Source: Olivibacter sitiensis DSM 17696 (GTDB taxonomy: Bacteria > Bacteroidota > Bacteroidia > Sphingobacteriales > Sphingobacteriaceae). From it: a DNA stretch of 64,000 nucleotides. Shown here piece by piece: positions 1-6,972 of this stretch. Below the pieces are notes generated by a model that was not told where the DNA came from, searched no databases, and saw only the letters and a list, made by a program, of their open reading frames with translations. The number at the start of each line of letters is the position of its first letter. Within the stretch, counting starts at the first letter, position 1. The stretch is taken from assembly GCF_000427965.1 (NCBI RefSeq), contig NZ_ATZA01000005.1:1-64000 (forward strand). The letters run 5' to 3'. A program made the position numbers and the translations under genes.

Positions 1-118
1 GGACTAACTTGGACCGGACAATAGACAGAAGCTTGAAGCTTCGGCCGAACAGCAAGTTGAAAACCTGTCTCATTAGCAGGGTCCTATGGGAGGAAAAATA
101 GGATATTGTATTGTAGGT

Positions 119-134
119 GCGCAAGATCTTGCGC
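119..134. promoter_or_regulatory. 16-bp perfect palindrome upstream of a small HTH-like gene
   Basis: The sequence GCGCAAGATCTTGCGC is a perfect palindrome ending 29 bases before the start codon at 164. A second near-palindrome (GAAGCTT, one base, AAGCTTC) lies at 28-42. Such a site could bind a dimeric regulator, possibly the small protein encoded just downstream. This is inference from position only. The rest of 1-163 shows no gene. Confidence 0.35.
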
Positions 135-163
135 ATTCCTATCGGAGGAAATAAATCAGAGTA

Positions 164-358
164 ATGAAAAAACAAAGACTAATCATCTATGCCAGTGACA
201 TCAGCCTCATCACCGGCAAGAGCCACCGGCAGGCACTGAGGCTGCTGAAGGACATTCACTTTGTGCTGGGCAAGCAAAAGCACCAGCCCGTCACCATCAG
301 GGAGTTTGCCGAGTACATGGGCCTGGAGGTGGAGGAACTCATGAAGGCCTTGTTGTGA
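164..358 (+). CDS. small HTH-like protein, 64 aa, unknown function
   Basis: A 64-residue basic protein without signal peptide or membrane segment. The predicted helices around 'ITGKSHRQALRLLKDI' (about residues 16-31) and 'VTIREFAEYMGLEVEEL' (about 43-59) look like a compact helix-turn-helix of the kind seen in small Bacteroidota DNA-binding or excisionase-like proteins. I do not recognise a named family. A GGAGG sequence lies about 18 bases upstream of the ATG, further than usual. G+C is high (34 of 60 bases at 181-240), like the cassette at 1290-2987 and unlike the toxin-antitoxin genes between them. Function is unknown; a role as regulator of a mobile or accessory unit is a guess. Confidence 0.6.
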   Translation: MKKQRLIIYASDISLITGKSHRQALRLLKDIHFVLGKQKHQPVTIREFAEYMGLEVEELMKALL

Positions 359-507
359 GCTGTTGTTGATAGACCTTCAACTATGTTCAGGGAGACAAGA
401 CAAACAAATTGGGGCTTAACGGATTCTTGCATCCCTGTTAAAGACAACGCTTTGTGTTTAAGCAGAAGTTTGGTTATCTTTGCCTAAGGCACTTAATATC
501 AAAAGCG

Positions 508-765
508 ATGGAAGCACAAATAGCCATATCATACCCTACCTCTCTGGCTCTGTCATTAAAAATGGACAATAGCGAGTTTGAGAAGGAAATGAAAGTATTG
601 TCCATAGTGAAGCTGTACGAATTGGGGAAAATATCTTCTGGCGTGGCTGCACGTTTGCTCAATATGGATCGGGTAGCCTTTTTGGATCTTTTGGGCAAAT
701 ACCATGTATCCTATTTGCAGCCCGATACAGAAGAAGATTTATTAAGCGACCTAGGCAATGCGTAA
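508..765 (+). CDS. UPF0175 family antitoxin-like protein
   Basis: An 85-residue protein resembling UPF0175, a family of small HTH proteins usually encoded directly before DUF3368 PIN-domain toxins. The segment 'KLYELGKISSGVAARLLNMDRVAFL' spans the expected helix-turn-helix (described as positions 36-60). The ATG at 508 is chosen because it gives the family's usual length; the frame is open back to 454 but that extension looks unrelated. The gene overlaps the next by 8 bases, which suggests translational coupling, and it probably neutralises the PIN protein and represses the pair. Base composition is lower in G+C than the genes on both sides, consistent with separate acquisition. Confidence 0.8.
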   Translation: MEAQIAISYPTSLALSLKMDNSEFEKEMKVLSIVKLYELGKISSGVAARLLNMDRVAFLDLLGKYHVSYLQPDTEEDLLSDLGNA

Positions 766-1237
766 GGTTGTTTCCAATACTACTCCCCTATTATCCTTGT
801 TGAAATTAGGCCGCTTGCATCTGTTAAAGGATTTATATGGCAACGTCATCGTACCATATGCCGTATATCTAGAGATAGAAAGAGGTAGAGATTGGGAATA
901 TTACGTAGACCTCTCCAAGCAATCATGGATAACGATTCAAAAATTGGCCAATCCAGAAGCGCTATCCTACTTCTTCGATCTAGATAGCGGAGAAGCCGAG
1001 GTCATTGTATTGGCTAGGGAGCTCCATGCTGATCTAGTTATTCTAGATGAGAGTCTTGGTAGGCGCTATGCGCAAGAATTAGGCCTTACCTTGACTGGAA
1101 CGATAGGCGTTTTACTAAAAGCAAAACAAAATAGGCTTATTCCTTCCGTGAAAAATGCCTTGTTGGAATTGAGCGAAAAAGGTGTTTGGCTATCTACGGC
1201 GCTCATCCAACACGCCTCTGAGCTTGCGGGCGAGTAG
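758..1237 (+). CDS. PIN-domain toxin, DUF3368 type
   Basis: A 159-residue PIN-fold protein. 'VVSNTTPLLSLLKLGRL' at residues 4-20 is the typical DUF3368 start (family SNTSPL/SDTSPL), 'DLDSGEAEVIVLARE' near residue 75 carries the central acidic residues, and 'LVILDESLGRRYA' near residue 95 carries the conserved Asp. PIN proteins of this type are metal-dependent RNases acting as toxins of VapBC-like type II systems. The upstream UPF0175 gene overlaps by 8 bases and is the likely antitoxin. The sequence is full length with the acidic residues in place, so the toxin is probably active. RNA target unknown. Confidence 0.85.
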   Translation: MRKVVSNTTPLLSLLKLGRLHLLKDLYGNVIVPYAVYLEIERGRDWEYYVDLSKQSWITIQKLANPEALSYFFDLDSGEAEVIVLARELHADLVILDESLGRRYAQELGLTLTGTIGVLLKAKQNRLIPSVKNALLELSEKGVWLSTALIQHASELAGE

Positions 1238-1254
1238 TTTTATTTATGCAGTGC

Positions 1255-1290
1255 AAAAAGCCGCCTCCCAATAATGGGAAGCGGCTTTTT
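1255..1290. terminator. bidirectional intrinsic terminator
   Basis: AAAAAGCCGCCTCCC and GGGAAGCGGCTTTTT form a near-perfect stem with a 6-base loop, with A and T runs on the flanks. It sits between the convergent PIN toxin gene (plus) and the 53-aa gene (minus, stop codon at 1290-1292), so it can stop transcription in both directions. Confidence 0.85.
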
Positions 1291-1451
1291 CAACCTTTGC
1301 GGAGCCAGCGTAGCAAGGCGCTCACCACAAAGCTCACCGTGGCACCCAGGGCTGCCAAGAGGGCCGTTTTCAGTAGCTCATCGGCTCCGATGTGCGGCAG
1401 GGTACTGAGCAGGGTGCCTGCGGCCGTGCCCAGCTTCAGCTCATGGCGCAT
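1290..1451 (-). CDS. small membrane protein, 53 aa, holin-like in size and layout
   Basis: Reading the minus strand from the ATG at 1451 gives a 53-residue protein beginning MRHELKLG and ending ALLRWLRKG. It has a central helical part (GAD-ELLKTALLAALGATVSF) and one hydrophobic segment (about residues 28-48) followed by a basic tail. It overlaps the 3' end of the 89-aa gene by 11 bases, indicating translational coupling, and ends inside the terminator. Small membrane proteins at the end of phage-like cassettes are often holins, but I see no family signature; the function is inferred from size and context only. Confidence 0.55.
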   Translation of the reverse strand: MRHELKLGTAAGTLLSTLPHIGADELLKTALLAALGATVSFVVSALLRWLRKG

Positions 1452-1710
1452 GGCCGTCCTCCTCGCTGGCCTCTGCCTTGGCCGAGTGCTCCAGGCTCTC
1501 TATGATACCCAGCGCCAGGCTCAGGTAGCGCGCCACCTGCACCACCTTGGCCGGCAGGCCCAGCGGCGTGGCAATGACCAACTCACTGGCCACCTGCAGC
1601 CCCTGCTTCACCTTGGTCCACCAAGGCACTTCCTTTTGCCCATTCGGCACCTGGGCAGGTGTGGCCGCATCTCCCACCCTGGGAGACACGGCCTTTTCCT
1701 TGATACTCAT
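1441..1710 (-). CDS. conserved small protein, 89 aa, unknown function
   Basis: An 89-residue protein with a polar, Pro-rich start, a 'PWWTKVKQGLQVASEL' segment (about residues 29-44) and a long helical, partly hydrophobic stretch (LGLPAKVVQVARYLSLALGI) before an acidic tail. No signal peptide or catalytic motif is visible. It lies third in the minus-strand cassette, downstream of the DUF5675 gene after a 114-base gap containing two 7-bp tandem repeat tracts, and overlaps the 53-aa membrane gene by 11 bases. The tight arrangement suggests that the two small products work together, possibly at the membrane. I do not recognise the family. Confidence 0.6.
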   Translation of the reverse strand: MSIKEKAVSPRVGDAATPAQVPNGQKEVPWWTKVKQGLQVASELVIATPLGLPAKVVQVARYLSLALGIIESLEHSAKAEASEEDGHAP

Positions 1711-1727
1711 CTTTGAAGTTTTACGTG

Positions 1728-1747
1728 ATAAGTAATAAGTAATAAGT
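1728..1747. repeat. 7-bp tandem repeat (ATAAGTA), about 2.9 copies
   Basis: ATAAGTA is repeated nearly three times in tandem just upstream of the 89-aa gene (start 1710, minus strand), so it lies in the 5' region of that gene. The same 7-base period recurs at 1799-1840 and, degenerately, at 3097-3131. Confidence 0.8.
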
Positions 1748-1798
1748 TTTAAAAATCCCCGCCGCCACAGCGGCCAGAAGATTTACTACTTAAATCGC

Positions 1799-1840
1799 AC
1801 AACTGACAACTCACAACTCACAACTCACAACTGACAACTC
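1799..1840. repeat. 7-bp tandem repeat (ACAACTC/ACAACTG), six copies
   Basis: Six consecutive 7-base units: ACAACTG, ACAACTC three times, ACAACTG, ACAACTC. The tract covers the last codons and stop of the DUF5675 gene (stop at 1825-1827), so part of it is translated as the C-terminal RSCQL. Slippage here would change the C-terminus or the spacing to the next gene. Confidence 0.9.
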
Positions 1841-2229
1841 CTAATCACCAGCCACACCTCCTCGCCGGCATCCAGCGCGGGATAGGCAAGGTCCTTGATG
1901 CGCTCCAGCGCCACGCGGCTGTAATTGCCCACGCCCGGGGCGATGCATTTGGCCACGGGCGCAATGCAGCCCTGCAGCTCGCTCAGCGCATTGTTTGCCG
2001 GATGGATGAGGATGGCCTCCCGGCCTGGCACGTTCACCACGGCCAGCTGCAGGCCCCAGCGCTGGTGCATGCGCTTGATGAGGCGGTAGCGCCCCTCGGG
2101 AATGCAGCTCACCAGCCGCTTGTTGTTACGCCATGGCAGCTCGATGCACTCGCAGATAAGCTGGTTCTGATAGCTGATGGTACCATTGGTGCCCCGCTCA
2201 TGATACCTTCTCTTCAGGTGGAGCTCCAT
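1825..2229 (-). CDS. DUF5675 family protein
   Basis: A 134-residue protein matching the general pattern of DUF5675: 'GTISYQNQLICECIELPWRNN' early in the protein, 'IPEGRYRLIKR' near residue 43, 'ILIHPANN' near residue 73 and 'GCIAPV' near residue 86. The family occurs in bacteria and phages and its biochemistry is unknown to me. The ATG overlaps the stop of the upstream 252-aa gene in a TAATG arrangement, so the two are translationally coupled. The 3' end is made of a 7-bp tandem repeat. High G+C like its operon partners. The conserved GxY/His/Cys-like arrangement is suggestive of an enzyme, but I would not assign a reaction. Confidence 0.7.
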   Translation of the reverse strand: MELHLKRRYHERGTNGTISYQNQLICECIELPWRNNKRLVSCIPEGRYRLIKRMHQRWGLQLAVVNVPGREAILIHPANNALSELQGCIAPVAKCIAPGVGNYSRVALERIKDLAYPALDAGEEVWLVIRSCQL

Positions 2230-2987
2230 TAGGCCACGTCGATTTCGATGATGGAAATGGCGTTGAAGGCGCCGTTGTTGAGCGGGTAGTACTTGCCGTT
2301 CACCTCTTGGTAGAAGGTGATACCGAAGAGCACGAAGATGGGCAAGGTAGTGCCCGCTGGCACCGATGCCTGCAGCTGCGCGCCGGCAAAGGGCACATTG
2401 CCCAAGGGAGCCTCCTCGCTGCTGGCCATGGACAGGCTGGCATCTGCCAGGCCGGCAAAGTCTACCGTGGCCACCCCCAGGTTGAGCTGGAAGTGCGTGC
2501 TGCCTTCGGGCGCGGCAATGGCCGTGCCGGGCAGCAGGGCGGCCACGCCTACCTGCACGCTGCCCGTGGCGCGGTCTACGGCCAGCGTGGGCTTCACGAA
2601 GAGCGTGTTGTTGAGCTCGGCCGCCACGTTGAAGCCGAAGTTGCGCAGCAGGCCCAGGTTTTGCGGCAGCACCCGGCGCTCGCCGCGGTCGTGCTCCGTA
2701 TCGGCCTTGATGACGCGCATGATGCGGCTGAAAAGCCTGCTGGGCATGCGTGCGTCATAGGTGAGCAGAATCATGGGACGCAGCACGTCACGCAGGCTCT
2801 TGGCCGCCGCACCCCCTGCCGCAAACTCGGCATTGTTCTCGCGCGTACGCTGAAACTTGGGATCCGTGGCTATACGCGCTGCGCTCACGCCCGTAGCTTG
2901 CCGGGCCTGATAGCCCTCCTTGGTCTTGTAAAAGGTCAAATCCCCGATTTTCCCTTTCAACTTGATGATACTTTCCTGTTGTGCCAT
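2229..2987 (-). CDS. conserved Bacteroidota hypothetical protein, 252 aa, first gene of DUF5675 cassette
   Basis: Starting at the ATG at 2987 (MAQQESIIKLKGKIGDL) the protein has 252 residues; the frame stays open further upstream but without a family-like start. An N-terminal motif 'GKIGDLTFYKTKEGYQARQ' is followed by a helical region ('TRENNAEF' to 'RIMRVIKAD', about residues 45-100), then a long beta-rich C-terminal half ending 'ISIIEIDVA'. No signal peptide, membrane segment or catalytic motif is seen. Similar proteins occur next to DUF5675 genes in other Bacteroidota as I recall; their role is unknown. The layout (helical head, beta-sandwich tail, lysis-sized small genes after it) would fit a structural component of a phage-derived particle, but this is inference. 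G+C is very high (41 of 60 bases at 2341-2400). Confidence 0.65.
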   Translation of the reverse strand: MAQQESIIKLKGKIGDLTFYKTKEGYQARQATGVSAARIATDPKFQRTRENNAEFAAGGAAAKSLRDVLRPMILLTYDARMPSRLFSRIMRVIKADTEHDRGERRVLPQNLGLLRNFGFNVAAELNNTLFVKPTLAVDRATGSVQVGVAALLPGTAIAAPEGSTHFQLNLGVATVDFAGLADASLSMASSEEAPLGNVPFAGAQLQASVPAGTTLPIFVLFGITFYQEVNGKYYPLNNGAFNAISIIEIDVA

Positions 2988-3096
2988 GATATGGTTTTTT
3001 GAACAACAGTACAAAGGTCGGCAGCGAGCATGGAAGCCTTGTCGCAGATGGCGCAAAAGAACCTATTTGGCGCAGAAAGGCTTTTTTTGGGCTTAA

Positions 3097-3131
3097 AACT
3101 TACAACCTATAACTCACCTTATACCTCCCGC
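3097..3131. repeat. degenerate 7-base-periodic tract
   Basis: The stretch reads as five 7-base units: AACTTAC, AACCTAT, AACTCAC, CTTATAC, CTCCCGC. It lies about 110 bases upstream of the 252-aa gene and resembles a decayed form of the repeats at 1728-1747 and 1799-1840. Confidence 0.4.
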
Positions 3132-3724
3132 CCTTCGCCCATAATCCCATCTCCATTCGAGTTCTATTCATGTCCCATTCGGCGCCCATCCCGTCATAGT
3201 ACGGCAAAAACAGCCAAAAACGACCCTATAGGCCATTAATACCGAATACCTATCGGACTAAAGGTTACTCCGAAGGTTGCACGGCCCGGCAGGCAGTGCT
3301 AGAGATGCCTAAAGTGTGCGGCAGCCAAATAATCGACAATGGTAAACATAAGTGACATAAAATATGCAGGATGTGTGCAACATAGGCTTGTTTTTCTCGA
3401 AAGGACAGCCCATTCAATCGAAAAACAGCCGAAAAATCACCTATTAACTTCATGAAAAACAGAGAAAAATAAAAATCTATAATTAAAAAAAATACAATCA
3501 TTATAATTTAACTAAAATATAAAAAAATAGTCAAAATAAATTTTGTATTATATAAAAACTAATCAAATTATATATTATTTATATAAAAACAATTAAAAAC
3601 AGAACAAAATAACATATATTTGTCACATATAATTTTTTATCCTTTTTAATCAACACACCACAATCAACAAAAAAGGGTATAATAATCTCAATTTATTCAA
3701 ATTATCTAAAAAACAAAATGTAAC
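3132..3724. other. long intergenic region upstream of the first SusC gene
   Basis: About 600 bases without a convincing gene. The first half has average composition; from about 3450 to 3720 it is extremely A+T-rich, typical of a Bacteroidota promoter region. The only sharp signal I see is the -7-like element at 3615-3622. There is no adjacent sigma/anti-sigma or hybrid two-component regulator gene for the SusC/SusD pair. Confidence 0.6.
3615..3622 (+). promoter_or_regulatory. candidate -7 element of susC promoter
   Basis: TATATTTG matches the Bacteroidota -7 consensus TAnnTTTG. It would give a 5' leader of about 95 bases before the ATG at 3725. I see no clear -33 TTG at the expected distance, and the region is so A+T-rich that a chance match is possible. 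Confidence 0.45.
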
Positions 3725-6700
3725 ATGAAAAGAATTCTATTATTATGTGTACATGTAGTGTTTTACATGCTGTTGCCATTTTATGGCATGTCTCAACAAA
3801 AGCGGATAACAGGCAAGGTAAACAGTGCAGAAGACAATGCGCCTATACCCGGAGTATCTGTCCTAGTAAGGGGCACGACTCTAGGTACTAAGACAGATGC
3901 GAATGGTCTTTTTAGCATAGAAGTACCAATGGACACCCAGCAACTGGAATTTTCCATGATTGGCTACGAAAAACTGTCGGTAACCATAAGCGGCAACGTC
4001 CTCGACGTGACGTTAAGCCCAGACAATACGGCTTTGGACGAAGTAGTGGTGACAGCCCTGGGAATAGAAAGAAAGAAAAACGAACTAGCCTATGCCGCAC
4101 AACAAGTAAGTGGAGAAGAGATCGTGCAGGCACGGAACAACAATTTTGTCTCGGGACTTTCGGGCAAGGTAGCCGGGCTTTACGTGAACAGCAACAGTAC
4201 GATAGGCGGATCTACAAACGTAGTGGTCCGTGGTTTCAAGTCATTTACGGGCAATAACCAGGCACTGTTTGTCATTGATGGTGTCCCCATCAGCAATGCA
4301 AATATCAATACCTCTGGGCAGCAGAGCGGAGGTACCGGATATGACTATGGTAATGCCGCCGCCGACATCAACCCAGACGACATCCTTTCGGTCAACGTAT
4401 TGAAAGGAGCTGCAGCTACCGCCCTATATGGCTCCCGTGCAGCAAATGGCGTCATCATGATTACTACCAAGAAGGGAAAAAAGAACAGCCTCAACGTACA
4501 GGTAAACACGGGCCTGACGGTAGGAAAAATAGACAAGAGCACCTATCTTACCTACCAAAAAGAATACGGCGCAGGCTATACGGGCGAGGGCTCCATGTGG
4601 ACGGCAGATATTGATGGAGACGGGGTACTGGACTGGGTCACCTCATTCACCTCCGATGCCTCCATGGGAACCAAGTTTGACCCAAATAAGCTGGTCTATC
4701 AATGGAACGCCTTCGATCCCAATTCGCCTTATTTTGGGCAGGCTACGCCTTGGGTGGCCGCACAAAACGACCCCACTTCTTTTTTTTGAAACGGGCATCA
4801 ATGCCATCCAAAGCATCACCGTTGACGGTGGGGGAGAAACCTCTACCTTCAAATTGGGCTATGCGCGCAACGACGATAAAGGCACCTTGCCCAACAGTAA
4901 GTTGGTCAAGAATCAGTTTACCGTTGCCGGGTCTTTGGACCTGACTTCCAAACTGACCGCCAGTGCATCGGCAAACTACTCACAGCAGGATGTGATAGGT
5001 CGTTACGGAACGGGCTATAGCGGTGTTAATATCAATCAGCAGTTCCGCCAATGGTGGCAAACAAACACAGATGTGCAAGAATTGAAGCAGGCCTACTTTA
5101 ACCAAGAGCAAAACGTCACCTGGAACAGAAAATCCATTGAGGATGGTGATGGAATTTACTTCAACAATCCATATTGGGTGCGCTATCAAAATTATGCAAA
5201 CGACACCAGGGACCATTATTTTGGAAACATGTCGCTTTCCTACGATGTGTTTGACTGGCTAAACGTCTTGGGCCGCATCACCTATGACGGCACTTTTGAC
5301 TTCCAAGAGGAACGCCAAGCGGTGGGAAGTGTGGGGGTTGCTTCTTACGCCCGTTTCAATAGGGACTATACGGAGACAAACTACGACCTGATGCTCAACT
5401 TCAAAAAGGACATTTCTTCCGATCTGACATTTAACGGCTTACTGGGAGCTAACCTAAGACGGAACACCACTAGCAGCATCCGGGCAAGCACAAATGGGGG
5501 ACTGGTAGTTCCAGAGCTATATTCCCTTTCAAATTCATTAAACTCCATCCTTCCGCCTACGGAATACTACGCCAAGAGAGGTGTAGATGGCCTGTTTGCA
5601 AATGTCAATTTCGGCTACAAGGAGCTCTTGTTCTTGGATGCCAGCTTAAGAAGGGATAAGTCTTCTACTTTGCCAGACGACAACAACACATACTACTACC
5701 CCTCTATCGCTGGTAGCTTTCTGCTATCCAACTTATTGCAAGACCAAACTTGGTTGAACTCTGCCAAGCTGCGCGTGAACTACGCCGAAGTGGGCAACGA
5801 TGCGCCAGAACTGTCCATGTTTGATGTCTATACAACCGTAGCGTCTTATGGTTCCAACCCTATTTTCTCCGTTCCAAACACAAAAAACAACGAATATTTG
5901 CTGCCTGAGCAAACAAAGAGTATAGAAGCCGGCTTGGAGGCGTCTTTCTTTGGCGATCGGTTAGGATTGGATTTTTCTTGGTACAAATCCAACAGTTACG
6001 ACCAGATTATGCCCGTATCGGTTACTACCGCTACCGGATACCTACAGAAATATGTAAACTCGGGTGAAGTGGAAAACAAGGGATTTGAGCTATCTGCCTA
6101 TGGTACGCCTATCCGCAATGCCGATTTTTCCTGGAATATCAATCTCAATTTCAGCCGCAACAGGAGCATGGTAATTTCTCTATATGAAGGCGTTGACAAT
6201 CTGCAACTTGCTTCCTTGACAGGTGGCGTTACCGCCAATGCCCAGATAGGACAACCATATGGCATATTGATGGGAACGAATTACGTATACAATGACAATG
6301 GCCAACCCCTGGTAGGAAGCGATGGATATTTCCTTGTGAGCTCAAGCACCCAGGTAATAGGCGATCCCAATCCCGATTGGTTGGGAGGTATTACCAACAG
6401 CTTCAAGTACAAAGGGCTGGGGCTTTCCTTCCTGATAGATGTCCGTAAAGGCGGAAGCATCTTCTCGCTCGATTCCTGGTACGGCTATGCCACTGGCTTG
6501 TGGCCAGAAACGGCGGGGCTGAACGATTTGGGAAATCCCAAGCGCGATCCTCTGAACAGTGGTGGCGGTATCGTGGTTCCTGGGGTATTGGAAGATGGCT
6601 CTCCAAACAACATCCATGTCCTGGCCGATCGCTATTCCAACTACCCGCTGTCTTCGGCACGGGCTCCAAGGGCGTACCACGTTTACGACGCCAGCTATGT

Positions 6701-6935
6701 GAAACTTAGGGAAGTAAACCTAAACTATAGCTTACCGGCATCGTGGATCAATGACCTTGGCCCAGTAAAAGGCATAGACGTGGCTCTTGTGGGACGAAAC
6801 CTTTGGATAATCCACAAAAACCTTCCTTATGCCGATCCAGAGCAAACACTGAGCTCGGGCAATATCATGGGTTACCAAAGTGGAGCCTATCCATCTATAA
6901 GGAACTTTGGGTTTAATGTTAAGTTCAGGTTTTAA
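3725..6935 (+). pseudogene. SusC/RagA-type TonB-linked outer-membrane protein, frameshifted
   Basis: Two overlapping reading frames (3725-4789, and the frame entering at about 4788 and ending at 6935) together encode one SusC-like protein of about 1,069 residues, the family's normal length. It has a signal peptide ending near 'GMSQQKR', a carboxypeptidase-like CNA-B regulatory domain ('ITGKV...PGVSVLVRGT'), the motif 'ALDEVVVTALG', a plug domain ('ALFVIDGVPIS', 'NVLKGAAATALYGSRAANG') and a barrel ending 'IRNFGFNVKFRF'. The frame breaks in a run of eight Ts (4780-4787): with seven Ts the protein reads on as TSFFETGINA. Everything before and after is intact, so this is a very recent mutation, a slippage-controlled switch, or a sequencing or assembly error. 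Paired with the SusD gene 37 bases downstream; it would import an oligosaccharide or other nutrient across the outer membrane with TonB energy. Confidence 0.85.
4780..4787 (+). other. T8 homopolymer at the susC frameshift
   Basis: Eight consecutive Ts follow ACTTC. Seven would keep the downstream SusC frame; eight create TTTTTTTGA with an immediate in-frame stop (4787-4789). This one tract explains the whole break. Confidence 0.9.
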
Positions 6936-6972
6936 TTTAGAAAAGACACGAAGGATTTAAAGAAAGCGCAAT

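Noticed and set aside
1246-1716. 156-aa plus-strand ORF starting in the terminator
   Set aside because: Begins inside a strong terminator hairpin and lies antisense to two coupled small genes; Arg/His/Leu-rich shadow composition.
1799-1840. CRISPR-like array
   Set aside because: Units are only 7 bases without spacers; it is a microsatellite-like tandem repeat.
2307-3002. Long plus-strand ORFs opposite the 252-aa gene (e.g. 231 aa and 147 aa)
   Set aside because: High G+C makes stops rare in antisense frames; the minus-strand frame has coherent protein-like composition, start-stop coupling with the next gene and a family-like N-terminus.
4611-4790. ATG at 4611 as a start for a separate 774-aa gene
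   Set aside because: The part before 4788 is an out-of-frame reading of SusC; the downstream frame is the continuation of the same SusC protein.
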